A stretch of 64,000 bases of DNA from Aliidongia sp035943795 (GCF_035943795.1 NZ_DASZBY010000085.1:27385-91384), one strand, 5' to 3'; counted from the stretch's first letter, positions 1-11,780 are shown. Numbers and translations are program-made. The notes: a model not told the origin generated them from the letters alone.

Positions 1-589
1 GTTCGATGCCGGCGGCACTGGCATTGAACATCACGGCCGGCGTGCCGCCCGACACGATTGCACCCTCGATCCGGCCGGCGACCAGCATCTTCAGGCGCTC
101 GACATGGCCGCTGTCGCGCACCGCATTGAACGTGTCCAGCGCCGCCTCCAGCGAGGGACCGTAGCTGCTGCCACGCTGGATGCCGATCGTTCGGCCGGCG
201 AGATCCTTCAGGCTCTCGAACGGAAAGTCGGCGCCGCGCCGGGTCACCAGCACGACACGATCCTCGAAGACCACATCGGAATATTCGAACAGCCGGTCAC
301 GGTCCGGCGTGTGGGAGAATGCAGTGATCACGCCCTCCCCGGCCTCGGCGGCGGCGACGGCGCGTGCCCAGGGAATTGCCTCGACTTCAGGCTCGTAGCC
401 CGCGAGGCGCATCGCTTCGACGGAGATTTCCACCAGATAGCCGGTAGCTTTACCCTGGTCGAGATAGGTCTTGGGCGGCGTCTGCGAGCTGGTGAACAGG
501 CGCAGATGGGGCAAATCCCCCGCCATGGCGCCAGCGGAACCGGCACCCAGGAAACACGCGATCAGCGCCAGCAGACCGAAGCCGCGCAC
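1..589 (-). CDS. Family-3 solute-binding protein, 3' end outside window (partial)
   Basis: Read on the minus strand from a GTG at 589 that follows a GGAGAGG ribosome binding site by four bases. The first ~20 residues form a signal peptide (RGFGLLALIACFLGAGSAGA), followed by a bacterial extracellular solute-binding domain of family 3: LRLFTSSQTPPKTYLD, then GYLVEISVEAMRLAGY, ITAFSHTPDRDRLFEYSDV and LAGRTIGIQRGSSYG. These are the usual landmarks of periplasmic polar-amino-acid-type ABC receptors and of free-standing family-3 proteins. About 196 residues are inside the window and the C-terminal end is cut off. No permease or ATPase is visible on this side, so ligand and transporter partner are unknown. 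Family assignment is firm; the substrate is not. Confidence 0.8.
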   Translation of the reverse strand, partial: MRGFGLLALIACFLGAGSAGAMAGDLPHLRLFTSSQTPPKTYLDQGKATGYLVEISVEAMRLAGYEPEVEAIPWARAVAAAEAGEGVITAFSHTPDRDRLFEYSDVVFEDRVVLVTRRGADFPFESLKDLAGRTIGIQRGSSYGPSLEAALDTFNAVRDSGHVERLKMLVAGRIEGAIVSGGTPAVMFNASAAGIE

Positions 590-761
590 TGCACCTCTCC
601 CATACCGGCGACCGACGCTTCCCGATGGAGCGTCCTCTCACTCCAAACCGCGGCCACGGCCGCGCGGACAGCTTGCCCGACAAGGATTGACGGAATCCTA
701 CCGGCCGCGCGACTTCTGAAAGCCAGCTGCAATCCGTACCGGCAAGCCGGTCGATGCTCGC

Positions 762-799
762 GAAAAACAAAAATGGCCGGAACCTGAGGTCCGACCATT
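762..799 (-). terminator. Rho-independent terminator after ssb
   Basis: On the minus strand a hairpin of about 12 pairs (AATGGTCGGACC, loop TCA, then GGTTCCGGCCATT, with one G-T pair and one bulge) is followed directly by TTTTTGTTTTT. It lies 27 bases past the ssb stop and separates ssb from the solute-binding protein gene. Confidence 0.85.
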
Positions 800-825
800 C
801 TTGCAACATCAGATTTTGGAAAGGC

Positions 826-1365
826 TCAGAACGGGATCTCGTCATCGAGATCGGTCGCTGGGGCAGGCCCGCCGCCACCGCTACGCCCACCGCCGCCGCC
901 CCCGCTGGAGCTGCCGCGCGACCCACCGCCATAGCCGCCACCTCCGCCACCGCTACTGTAGCCGCCGCCTTCGTCGTCGCCGAACTCACCGCCGCCGCCG
1001 CCGCCGCCACCCTGGCGGCTGTCGAGCATGGTGAGCTCGCCGCGGAACTTCTGCAGCACGACCTCGGTCGTGTAGCGCTCCTGACCGGAATTATCCGTCC
1101 ATTTCCGGGTTTGCAGCGCGCCCTCGATATAGACCTTGGCGCCCTTCTTCACGTACCGCTCGACCACGTCGACCAGGCGATCGTTGAAGATCACCACGCG
1201 ATGCCATTCGGTGCGCTCCTTGCGCTCGCCTGACGTGCGATCCTTCCAGTTTTCCGAGGTCGCAATCGTCAGACTGGCGACCTTGGTGCCGTCGTTGGTC
1301 GAGCGGATCTCGGGGTCCTTGCCGAGATTGCCGATCAAAATGACCTTGTTCACCGAACCGGCCAT
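826..1365 (-). CDS. ssb: Single-stranded DNA-binding protein
   Basis: Binds and protects single-stranded DNA in replication, recombination and repair, and recruits partner proteins through its acidic tail. The 179-residue product opens with the OB-fold (MAGSVNKVILIGNLGKDPEI, then TEWHRVVIFNDRL and VYIEGALQTRKW; roughly residues 1-112), continues with a very glycine- and serine-rich linker (about 115-165) and ends in the canonical DDEIPF tip that docks exonucleases, RecO, PriA and the chi subunit. holC (chi), a known tip partner, is also in this window near 30.4 kb. It lies 74 bases downstream of the PEPC-like gene on the same strand, may share its transcript, and is followed by a strong terminator. 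The start is the only ATG that gives the standard N terminus. Confidence 0.97.
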   Translation of the reverse strand: MAGSVNKVILIGNLGKDPEIRSTNDGTKVASLTIATSENWKDRTSGERKERTEWHRVVIFNDRLVDVVERYVKKGAKVYIEGALQTRKWTDNSGQERYTTEVVLQKFRGELTMLDSRQGGGGGGGGEFGDDEGGGYSSGGGGGGYGGGSRGSSSGGGGGGRSGGGGPAPATDLDDEIPF

Positions 1366-1439
1366 GAAACACCCCTATGCGCCATTGAAATCGATGCTCA
1401 TGAGGTAGGCTGGAAGACCCGGGCGACGCAAGCCCGAGT

Positions 1440-4430
1440 TTACCCGACCGCGCCGATTTGATAGGCGATGGCGTTCGACAGGCGCAGCACCTGGGCATAG
1501 AGCGCCAGCAGCGGATCGAATAGGGTTTCATGCTCGCGCGCGTAGCCCTGGGCCGCCTCACCCTCGTAGGTCGAGGGCTCGTCGCTGCCCGCCGCCGCCG
1601 GCACCGCGCCATCGTCGACCTTGGGGAAAATCTCCTTCAGCAGCTGCACCGCGCCCGGCACGTCGAGCCGGATCAACCGGGTCACGATGTCGGCCCGCAT
1701 CAGGCCGTGGTGCGGCGAGAAATCCGGTACATGCATGGCCAGCAGGTAGATCCGGTGGATGAGCGCCAGGCGCACGACATGCAACAGGACGAGTGTGTGC
1801 TGGCGATCGGGCTCCAGCTTGCCTTCGAGCCCGCCGCCATAGGCGCCGGCCCGGTCGGTCAGGTCGAGGAAATCCGCCTGCAGTCTCCGATAGAGCTTGA
1901 TCAGCGCCGGATGCAGGTCGAGCCGTTCCAAGGCACTCGACACGCCGCGCAGCTCCATCGCCCGCTCCGGCCGCCGGGTCCGGGCCGAGCGCGACAGCCA
2001 CATGCCGGGATTGAGCGTGTCGATATGGGCGCGCAGCACGTCGAGGTCGCTGAAGCCCAGTGCCGTCTCGACCATGACCATGGCGCGGCGGAAGCGCGGC
2101 GAGCGCTGACACAGCTCGTCGAATAATTCCGGATCCTTGGCCCGCGCGCGGCCGACGCCGAACAGCGTGTTGGCCAGCAAGCCCAGCTGCTGCAGGATCG
2201 CGTTGTTCGGGATCGCGCGGATCTGCGAGACATGGGTCACTTCCATGGCGCGCGCCGAACCGTCGTGCTGGCGCTTGGTCGGGCGCGAGCCGGTGCGCGG
2301 CACCAGGTTGGCGCCGTAGGCGCTGACCAGGACCGCGTAGTTCGGATCCTCGACCAGGCTCTCGAACAGCTGCTGGATGGTCGCGAAGAATTCGACCGCA
2401 TAGTCGTTCTCGCGATAGATCGGGTCGTCGATCGCTTCGGGGTCGGGCAACAGCATGGTTTCGAACACGCCGCGCATCACCGCCAGCGCCGAGGCGAAAC
2501 CCATGAACGGCAGGAAGCCGTCGCCACCCTGGAAGCTCACCTCCTCCTTCACCGCGATGCCGAATTTCTCGAAATTGGCGCGCGTCACCGGCGGGCTGAC
2601 ATAGCGCAACCGGTCGGCCAGGCTGGACGGATGGCCGCCGCGGCCGATCGATTCACCATGGGTGTTGAACAGCACGATCTGCACGTCGGTCAGTTCGTGA
2701 CGCTCCAACAGTCCGGCAAGGCGCAGGCGCAGCCGCTCGATCATGAAGGTCGCCGCCATCTGGCCGAGGTAGCGCCCGGAATCGGAGAAGCCGAACTGCA
2801 CGGTCAACCGGCCGGTGCGCTTCAGATAGTCCTTGTAGTGCGGACTGCGCAGGGCCTCCTCGATGATGCCGTCGCCGCGCTCCAGCGCCTCGGCGGTCTC
2901 GTAGAGCGGCGAAATCTCGACCTGGTCCTCGACGCCGAACAGGCGGGCGTAATAGAGCGCGGTCAGCAAGGTGAAGCCGGCCTCGGTCTCGGCGATCAGG
3001 AAGCGGACCGGCGTGTCGGCATCGACGTATTTCACCATCTGCCGTACGATCATGAACAGGCGCTTGGCGGTCGCCCGCTCGGCCATCAGGTCGGCGAAAT
3101 TGACCGTCACCGGCGTGACCGACCCCAGCAGGTCGTTGATCGCATTGTGATAGCTGCGCCGATGGCTCGGATCGTTCGGCGCCGTCTCCATGCCGACCTG
3201 CTTGCGGATGGCATTGTGCAACTGGGTCGCGTTCAGGCGAACATGAGTATGGGCCAGGCCCAGCCCGTGGCTGGCGAGGCTGGCGTCGAGCGTGACGAGG
3301 TCGCGCTGGATCGTCCGATCCTCGGTCGCGGCCAGTGCCGCCGCGACGACCGCCCGCAGCGGCGCCGCCGTGACCAGCCCGGCCTCTCGCCCGGTGACGA
3401 ACAGATGGGACAGGTCGCCGACCCGTTCCGGATGGCCGGCGACTGCGGCCAGCAGGACCTGCTGCTGCTCGACCATCGTGACGGCCCCGTCCAGCAGCGT
3501 TCCGGCCGGTGCCAAGGCGTCGGCGACGGCCGGGTCGGCCCCGCCGATCCGCGCGATCGCGAGCTGATGGCGCTTCAACTGCGCGAGCTTGACGCCGAGA
3601 CGCTTCGCCACCGTATCGCTCCAGGCGATGTCGGTTCGGCCGTCCAGGTCGTAGCCGACCCAGGAGGCCGCCGTGATCAGGTTCGGCCGCAGCTGGCTCC
3701 AATGGTCGGGATAGAGTTCGGCCGCGACGTCGAGCACGATCTCGTTGGTCCGGTCCAGCGCGTCCTGGATGTGGCCCAGCGCCTCGATCGAGAAATCATG
3801 CTCGACCGCGAGCGTCAGGTTGCCGGGCGGCAGGTGATCGGCGTTCATGACCTCGCGCAACGTATCGGCGCCGGCCGACGCCCCCAGCGGACCGCCCGCC
3901 TCCTCGCGACCCGTCGCCATGCGCATCAGCGCGCGCGACAGCTCGATCTTCATGCCGAAGGTCGGGTGCGCGGTCAGCACGATGCCCAGCACGGCGCGCT
4001 CGATCCGCGTACGAAACGCGTCGAACGACAGCAGCGGCGTGCCGGCGATCGTCCGCACCACGGCAGCGATCGCGAGCGCATTCGCCTGGGGATCAGTATC
4101 GCCCAGATAGCGCACCTGCCGGTCGACCCGATCGGCGAAGGATTTGACCGACAACCGCTGCACCAGCTGGTCGATCGCTTCGGGCGACGCCTGCCCACCG
4201 TCCATCATGCGTGAGATCTCGAGCGCCATCAGCAGGATCGGATTGCCGAATGGATCGACCTCCGCCTGCTCCGCCAGCACGAAGAGTCGCTCGCGCAACA
4301 GCCGTTCGAGCGTCGCGCCATCCGCCGTGGAGGCCGCCGATCCGGCCAGCAGCGCCCGCAGGCGCGAAGCCAGCATGCTGCGTTGCACGCGATCGAAATC
4401 AGCTCTTTCGGCCCCTGAATCAGCAAGCAT
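1440..4430 (-). CDS. Divergent phosphoenolpyruvate carboxylase-like protein
   Basis: A 996-residue protein with the overall length and motif order of phosphoenolpyruvate carboxylase, which makes oxaloacetate from PEP and bicarbonate. Recognisable landmarks are VLTAHPT (His at about 155), SWVGYDLDG, THVRLNATQL, ISPLYETAEAL, SDSGRYLG (about 549-556), SIGRGG (about 594-599) and GSRPTKR (about 714-720). Several normally invariant positions differ: TAHPTF instead of TAHPTE, SDSGRYLG where classical enzymes have SDSxKDxG, and FNTHGESIGRGG where they have FHGRGGSIGRGG. So it may be a divergent carboxylase or a homologue with changed chemistry. I chose the ATG at 4430 because the extra in-frame codons further upstream (to 4496) cover a palindromic, probably regulatory stretch. 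It is divergent from uvrA and upstream of ssb. Confidence 0.8.
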   Translation of the reverse strand: MLADSGAERADFDRVQRSMLASRLRALLAGSAASTADGATLERLLRERLFVLAEQAEVDPFGNPILLMALEISRMMDGGQASPEAIDQLVQRLSVKSFADRVDRQVRYLGDTDPQANALAIAAVVRTIAGTPLLSFDAFRTRIERAVLGIVLTAHPTFGMKIELSRALMRMATGREEAGGPLGASAGADTLREVMNADHLPPGNLTLAVEHDFSIEALGHIQDALDRTNEIVLDVAAELYPDHWSQLRPNLITAASWVGYDLDGRTDIAWSDTVAKRLGVKLAQLKRHQLAIARIGGADPAVADALAPAGTLLDGAVTMVEQQQVLLAAVAGHPERVGDLSHLFVTGREAGLVTAAPLRAVVAAALAATEDRTIQRDLVTLDASLASHGLGLAHTHVRLNATQLHNAIRKQVGMETAPNDPSHRRSYHNAINDLLGSVTPVTVNFADLMAERATAKRLFMIVRQMVKYVDADTPVRFLIAETEAGFTLLTALYYARLFGVEDQVEISPLYETAEALERGDGIIEEALRSPHYKDYLKRTGRLTVQFGFSDSGRYLGQMAATFMIERLRLRLAGLLERHELTDVQIVLFNTHGESIGRGGHPSSLADRLRYVSPPVTRANFEKFGIAVKEEVSFQGGDGFLPFMGFASALAVMRGVFETMLLPDPEAIDDPIYRENDYAVEFFATIQQLFESLVEDPNYAVLVSAYGANLVPRTGSRPTKRQHDGSARAMEVTHVSQIRAIPNNAILQQLGLLANTLFGVGRARAKDPELFDELCQRSPRFRRAMVMVETALGFSDLDVLRAHIDTLNPGMWLSRSARTRRPERAMELRGVSSALERLDLHPALIKLYRRLQADFLDLTDRAGAYGGGLEGKLEPDRQHTLVLLHVVRLALIHRIYLLAMHVPDFSPHHGLMRADIVTRLIRLDVPGAVQLLKEIFPKVDDGAVPAAAGSDEPSTYEGEAAQGYAREHETLFDPLLALYAQVLRLSNAIAYQIGAVG

Positions 4431-4444
4431 TAGTTTCTCACGAC

Positions 4445-4466
4445 ATGGAAATTTGTAACTTTCCAT
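4445..4466. promoter_or_regulatory. Inverted repeat in PEPC-like/uvrA divergent region
   Basis: ATGGAAA and TTTCCAT form a perfect 7-base inverted repeat around an 8-base spacer, 15 bases upstream of the chosen start of the PEPC-like gene. A second short perfect palindrome, GTGCAGTGCAC, lies at 4478-4488. Position suggests an operator or leader hairpin; no known consensus was recognised. Confidence 0.35.
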
Positions 4467-4656
4467 CTTATCGCATTGTGCAGTGCACTTCAGCAAGCGT
4501 CCGACGAAACCGCGGCCCGCAAGATAGGTTTTGCTCTATGGCCAACATGTTGTACCGTGGTCCTGTTTTGTTCTCGTCGTGCAGGACAGACATGAGTCGA
4601 TTTTCCGGGCCGTCGCCCCATATAGTCACGCGACCCCCATACGGAAGAATTTCCTG

Positions 4657-7509
<2,853 letters not shown>

Positions 7510-7661
7510 GGACAGGCGCCGGTCGGGCGGCTCCCGCAGGTCCGGACGTGACGATCATGGCCGAAAGCTGGTGATGCCGCATGGCCTCGGATCCCGTTGC
7601 CTGTCCCTGCCTGCGGCGACCAGAATGACCGGCGATGAAGCGGCGTTAAACCCCGCCCACG

Positions 7662-8423
7662 CTAGCGCCGCCCGCCGTCCACGACCAGCACCTGCCCGGT
7701 CACCATCGGATGGACCGCCAGGAACAGGATCGCCTCAGCGATTTCCGCCGGCTGGACCAGCCGGTCGAGCAGCGTGATCGCCCGGGTCCGTGCTTTGCGG
7801 TCTTCGGGCCAATCCTTGGTCCAGGGCGAGTCGACCAGGCCGGGCGCCACCGCATTGACCCGGACGTCGGGGGCCAGCGCGCGCGCCAGGCTCTTGGTCA
7901 GGTTGATCAGCCCGGCCTTGGACGCCCCGTAAGCGATCGAGCTGCCCGCCTGATCGAGGCCGGCGACCGAGGCGGTATTGACGATGGCGCCCCGAGCAGC
8001 TTTCAGCGCCGGCGCCGCGGCATGGGCACAGCGGAACGGACCGATGAGGTTGGTCGCGAGGATCGTTTGCCAGAACGCCTCGTCCATCCGGTCGAGATCG
8101 GCGAAATCGACGGGAACGGCGGCAGCGGGCGTGCCGGCATTGTTGATCAGAATATCGAGCCCGCCGAGCTGGTCGACGGCCGCCACGACCATGCGCTCCG
8201 CCTCGCCGGCCAGGGCCACGCTACCGGGGGCGGCAACGACGTCGAAGCCTTGCCCGCTCAATTCGCCCAACACGTCGGCGGCGCGCGGATCATCGGCCAG
8301 ATGATTGACCGCGACGCGGGCGCCGCACCGCGCCAGCAGTTCGACCGTCGCGCGGCCGATACCGGAAATGCCGCCGGTTACCAGCGCCCGCTTGCCCGAC
8401 AGATCTGCCTTCAACATCTTCAT
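7662..8423 (-). CDS. Short-chain dehydrogenase/reductase (SDR)
   Basis: A 253-residue classical SDR: the NAD(P)-binding motif TGGISGIGRA (residues 16-25), the structural ILINNAG motif, the catalytic Ser in NTASVAG and the YGASKAG Tyr/Lys pair are all present, and the C terminus VTGQVLVVDGG is typical of tetrameric SDRs. It therefore should oxidise or reduce a hydroxyl/carbonyl substrate with a nicotinamide cofactor in the cytoplasm. The substrate cannot be read from sequence. An AGAGGGAAA ribosome site precedes the ATG at 8423. It is a single gene, convergent with uvrA and divergent from the EAL-like gene. Confidence 0.9.
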   Translation of the reverse strand: MKMLKADLSGKRALVTGGISGIGRATVELLARCGARVAVNHLADDPRAADVLGELSGQGFDVVAAPGSVALAGEAERMVVAAVDQLGGLDILINNAGTPAAAVPVDFADLDRMDEAFWQTILATNLIGPFRCAHAAAPALKAARGAIVNTASVAGLDQAGSSIAYGASKAGLINLTKSLARALAPDVRVNAVAPGLVDSPWTKDWPEDRKARTRAITLLDRLVQPAEIAEAILFLAVHPMVTGQVLVVDGGRR

Positions 8424-8610
8424 TTTCCCTCTGGTCGATCGGTCGCAGCGGTCTAGATGGCGGACCAGGCGCTTATTCCTACGGGCGACCGATAGTGGCG
8501 CCCCTAGTGCAACAGGGTTTACACCGAGTTAACACAAATGGGCTCCAATGGCAGCCAGCAGAAACCGCTTGCGGAAATCGGTTGTTGATGAGGGCGCCCG
8601 CACGTGAGGC

Positions 8611-9846
8611 ATGATGTCTAGGTCAGGTCAGGAAGAAATTTCGTCGGACCAGGAGTATCGGCTCCTGGAGCAGGTCGACCGCTTGTCGCGTCATCGCGAA
8701 GGCCGTCGCGCTGTTCATATCCACTTGTCCCGGCTTCGCTCGGAAAACCGGCGCGACCATCATCTGCGCATTGCCGCCAGCACGTTCGAGAACCAGGTCC
8801 GGTCGTTCGAAGGCCAGATGTTTCGCCTGGCCAACCAGGACCTGTTCTTCATCTACCGCGACGTCGATCCGAGCGAGATCGACGAGGCGGTCATGCGCCT
8901 GCGCTACCTGTTCACGGACGACCCGCTGGTGCAGGACAGCGACGAGGTCGACGGCTTTTGCACCTGGTACGACCTGGAAAGGCAGTATAACGACCTGCGC
9001 GCCGTCGCCCAGGCGCTCTACGAAGACGTCCAGAAGCGCCAGAAGCGCCTGGCGCAGATCGCCGGTACCGGCGGTGCCCACGGCGCCAAGACGCCGATCA
9101 ATGCCCATCGCCTGGGCGAGCTCATCGACATCATCGCCAAGGCCGACCTGTCCAACCTGCTGCGCCGGCAGGCGGTCTTCGCGATCCTGTCGACCCAGGC
9201 GCCCCAGCCTCTGTTCCGCGAGCTGTTCATCTCGATCGGCGACCTGCAGAAGCTGGTGCTGCCGAACTACGACATCCTGGCCAACCGCTGGCTGTTCCAG
9301 TACCTGACCGAGACGCTCGACAAGCGCATGCTGGCGATGCTGGGCAAGAACGACGACCCGGCGATCTCCAACTCCTTCAGCGTCAATCTCAACGTCTCGA
9401 CCATCCTGTCCAAGGAATTCATGGCCTTCGACAGTTCGCTCAAGGCCGGTGCACGCGGCACGATCGTGATCGAGCTGCAGATGCTCGACGTCTATGCCGA
9501 CATCGCCGCCTTCACCTTCGCCCGCGATTTCGCCCGCGAGCGCGGCTATCGCCTGTGCCTCGACGGGCTGAACGAGCTGACCCTGCCGGTCGTCGACCGC
9601 GAGCAACTGGGCATCGACCTCGTCAAGCTGCAGTGGAAATCCAACATGGGCGACGATCGCCTGCCCGAGAAAAAAGCCAAGATCCGCGACATGGTCGAAC
9701 GAACCGGCAAGACCAAGGTCATCATGTGCCACGTCGACAATGAAGACGCGCTGCGTTTCGGGCATAGCATCGGCATCGCCATGTATCAGGGCCGCTTCAT
9801 CGACCAACTGGTCGCCCCGCGGACCGCGACCGGCCGGCCCCGCTGA
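8611..9846 (+). CDS. Degenerate EAL-type protein
   Basis: A 411-residue protein that looks like a decayed GGDEF-EAL protein. The N-terminal third (FRLANQDLFFIYRDVDPSEI, then AVMRLRYLF) sits where a GGDEF domain would, without a GGDEF signature. The C-terminal half has the layout of an EAL phosphodiesterase: VNLNVSTIL (cf. the conserved VNLS), GTIVIELQ, YRLCLDGLNEL where active enzymes carry DDFG, IDLVKLQW, and a GIAMYQGRFIDQ end resembling GxQGYxxGxP. The metal-binding double Asp is lost (LDGLN) and there is no recognisable EAL tripeptide, so catalytic c-di-GMP hydrolysis is unlikely; binding or protein-interaction roles are possible. Two tandem ATGs occur (8611 and 8614); GTGAGG just upstream is better spaced for the second. 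Confidence 0.7.
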   Translation: MMSRSGQEEISSDQEYRLLEQVDRLSRHREGRRAVHIHLSRLRSENRRDHHLRIAASTFENQVRSFEGQMFRLANQDLFFIYRDVDPSEIDEAVMRLRYLFTDDPLVQDSDEVDGFCTWYDLERQYNDLRAVAQALYEDVQKRQKRLAQIAGTGGAHGAKTPINAHRLGELIDIIAKADLSNLLRRQAVFAILSTQAPQPLFRELFISIGDLQKLVLPNYDILANRWLFQYLTETLDKRMLAMLGKNDDPAISNSFSVNLNVSTILSKEFMAFDSSLKAGARGTIVIELQMLDVYADIAAFTFARDFARERGYRLCLDGLNELTLPVVDREQLGIDLVKLQWKSNMGDDRLPEKKAKIRDMVERTGKTKVIMCHVDNEDALRFGHSIGIAMYQGRFIDQLVAPRTATGRPR

Positions 9847-9902
9847 CGGTTTTCCGGCACGGGCGCTTGTGAGGGCAGGCACGATCCCTTAGTTTCATCC
9901 GA

Positions 9903-10958
9903 ATGAGCAGTTCGTCCCCCGCGGCCGCGGCCGCCGGCCTCACCTTTCCCCAAGCGACGCCGCCGGAGCCCGGCGGCCTGGTGGAAATCGCACCGGGCGT
10001 ACTCTGGCTGCGATTGGCCCTGCCCTTCGCGCTCAATCATGTGAACATCTACCTGATCGAGGATGACGGCGGCTGGGCCGTGCTCGACACGGGCCTGGGC
10101 GACGACGAGACGCGCGCCGCCTGGGAGGCGGTGCTGGCCGGCCCCCTCGCCGGCAGCCGGCTTACCCGCCTGATCGTCACGCATTTCCATCCCGATCACG
10201 TCGGACTCGCCGGCTGGCTGTGCGAGCGCCATGGCTTGGCCCTGCACATGAGCCAGACCGAGTACCTGTTCAGCCTGTCGATCCAACTCGACCGGGCCGG
10301 CACGGCGGACGAGCAGCTGCGCGTGTTCCACCGCACGACCGGCCTCAACGAGGAACAGATCGAGCAGGTCGTCGGCCGCGGCCACAGCTACCTGAAGCGG
10401 ACCACGGGCCTGCCGCCGACCTTCCTGCGCCTCATGGCCGGCGACCGGTTGGATCTGGGCGGCCGGGGCTTCGATGTCTCGACCGGCGGCGGCCACGCAC
10501 CGGAGCAGGTCATGTTGTTTCAACCCGAGTCGAAACTGTTCTTTTCGGCGGACCAGGTGCTGGCCAAGATCTCGCCCAACGTCAGTGTCTGGTCGATGGA
10601 ACCGGAGGCCGACCCGCTCGGCCTGTATCTGTCGTCCCTGGCCGAAATCCGGGCGACCCTGCCCGAAGACGCCTTCGTGGTCGCGTGCCATAACCTGCCG
10701 TTCTACGGCCTGCATCGCCGGATCGACGAGCTGGCGGCCCATCACCAGCAGCGCTGTGGTGAAATTCTCGACGCCTGCCGGGCGGAGCCGAAAAGCGCCG
10801 CCGACATCATCCCGATCCTGTTCCGGCGCCCGCTCGATGCCCATCAGACCGGCTTCGCGGTCGGCGAGGTCGTGGCCCATCTGAACTACATGATGCGCCG
10901 CCGGGAGCTGTCGCGCGAAACCGGGCGCGACGGCATCCATCTCTACCGCGTCCGCTAG
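9903..10958 (+). CDS. Metallo-beta-lactamase-fold hydrolase
   Basis: A 351-residue MBL-fold enzyme with the metal-binding motif THFHPDHVG (residues 93-101), preceded by NHVNIYLIEDDGGWAVLDTG, the usual first strands and Asp. Further ligands are plausible in STGGGHAPEQ and SADQVL. The ~100-residue C-terminal extension (ending YRVR) resembles that of MBL proteins of the RNase-Z/SdsA-like hydrolase groups that act on thioesters or esters. It is the first gene of a five-gene run with CoA-transferase subunits A and B, a CaiB/BaiF protein and a thioesterase (12 bases to the next start), so hydrolysis of a CoA thioester or lactone in the same pathway is a reasonable inference. No strong ribosome site is seen at the ATG. 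Confidence 0.82.
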   Translation: MSSSSPAAAAAGLTFPQATPPEPGGLVEIAPGVLWLRLALPFALNHVNIYLIEDDGGWAVLDTGLGDDETRAAWEAVLAGPLAGSRLTRLIVTHFHPDHVGLAGWLCERHGLALHMSQTEYLFSLSIQLDRAGTADEQLRVFHRTTGLNEEQIEQVVGRGHSYLKRTTGLPPTFLRLMAGDRLDLGGRGFDVSTGGGHAPEQVMLFQPESKLFFSADQVLAKISPNVSVWSMEPEADPLGLYLSSLAEIRATLPEDAFVVACHNLPFYGLHRRIDELAAHHQQRCGEILDACRAEPKSAADIIPILFRRPLDAHQTGFAVGEVVAHLNYMMRRRELSRETGRDGIHLYRVR

Positions 10959-10970
10959 AAAGGCCCGCCC

Positions 10971-11780
10971 ATGGCCGTCGCGATCCCGACCGATCTCCAT
11001 ACCGCGCTCCGGCTGATCGGAGACGGCACGCTGCTGGCGATTCCGCCCGACTATGCCGGCGCCGCGCTCGCGGCAACCCGGGCGCTGATCCGTCGAGGCG
11101 TGCGAAACCTTCGCCTGGTCTGCGTACCGCAGAGCGGCCTGCAGGCGGACATGCTGATCGGTGCCGGCGCCGTGGCCGAGATCGAGACCGCCGCCGTGAC
11201 CCTGGGCGAATACGGCCTGGCCCCGCGCTTCATCGCCGCCATCCGCAGCGGCGCGATCCGCATCAAGGACGCGACCTGCCCGGCGATCCATGCCGGCTTG
11301 CAGGCCAGCGAGAAGGGCGCGCCCTTCACTGCGATGCGCGGGTTGATCGGCAGCGACCTGCTGACGGTCCGGCCCGACTGGCGGGTGATCGACAATCCGT
11401 TCGGCGAGGGCGGCGACCCGGTGGCGCTCATTCCGGCGATCCGGCCGGACGTGGCGCTGTTCCATGCGCCAATGGCCGATCGCCACGGCAACGTCTGGGT
11501 CGGCAAGCGTCGGGAGCTGGTGACCATGGCCCATGCCGCGGCCGATACCGTGGTGACGGTCGAGAAACTCTACGACGGTGATCTGCTGGCCGACGAAACC
11601 CTGGCGGCCGGTACCCTGCCAGCGCTCTATGTCAGCGGCATCGCCGTGGTGCCCGAAGGCACATGGCCGATCCGGTTCGGCGCGCGTCCGACCGACGGGG
11701 CGCACATGGCCGACTATGCCAAACTCGCCCAGACCGAGGCAGGGTTCCAGACCTATCTCGCCCGCGAGCTGGCCCGATGA
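10971..11780 (+). CDS. CoA-transferase family I, subunit A
   Basis: A 269-residue alpha subunit of the glutaconate CoA-transferase/IpdA type. Landmarks: LVCVPQSGLQADMLIGAGAV, the aromatic-lined region EYGLAPRF, the segment DWRVIDNPFGEGGDP, and DVALFHAPMADRHGNVWVG, which matches the conserved AxxADxxGN motif of this family. The partner beta subunit begins four bases before the end (ATGA overlap), so the two are translationally coupled and should form the enzyme together. Family I enzymes move CoA between carboxylic acids; IpdAB relatives instead open rings. The acyl substrate is unknown. Confidence 0.88.
   Translation: MAVAIPTDLHTALRLIGDGTLLAIPPDYAGAALAATRALIRRGVRNLRLVCVPQSGLQADMLIGAGAVAEIETAAVTLGEYGLAPRFIAAIRSGAIRIKDATCPAIHAGLQASEKGAPFTAMRGLIGSDLLTVRPDWRVIDNPFGEGGDPVALIPAIRPDVALFHAPMADRHGNVWVGKRRELVTMAHAAADTVVTVEKLYDGDLLADETLAAGTLPALYVSGIAVVPEGTWPIRFGARPTDGAHMADYAKLAQTEAGFQTYLARELAR

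Noticed and set aside
1366..1439. Terminator between the PEPC-like gene and ssb
   Set aside because: Only a 7-pair hairpin (CTCGGGC/GCCCGGG) without a U-run; not convincing.
2232..4214. Plus-strand frame of 660 codons
   Set aside because: Antisense to the PEPC-like gene, same shadow composition.
4500..4656. Possible LexA box upstream of uvrA
   Set aside because: No exact GTTC-N7-GTTC or near copy with correct spacing was found.
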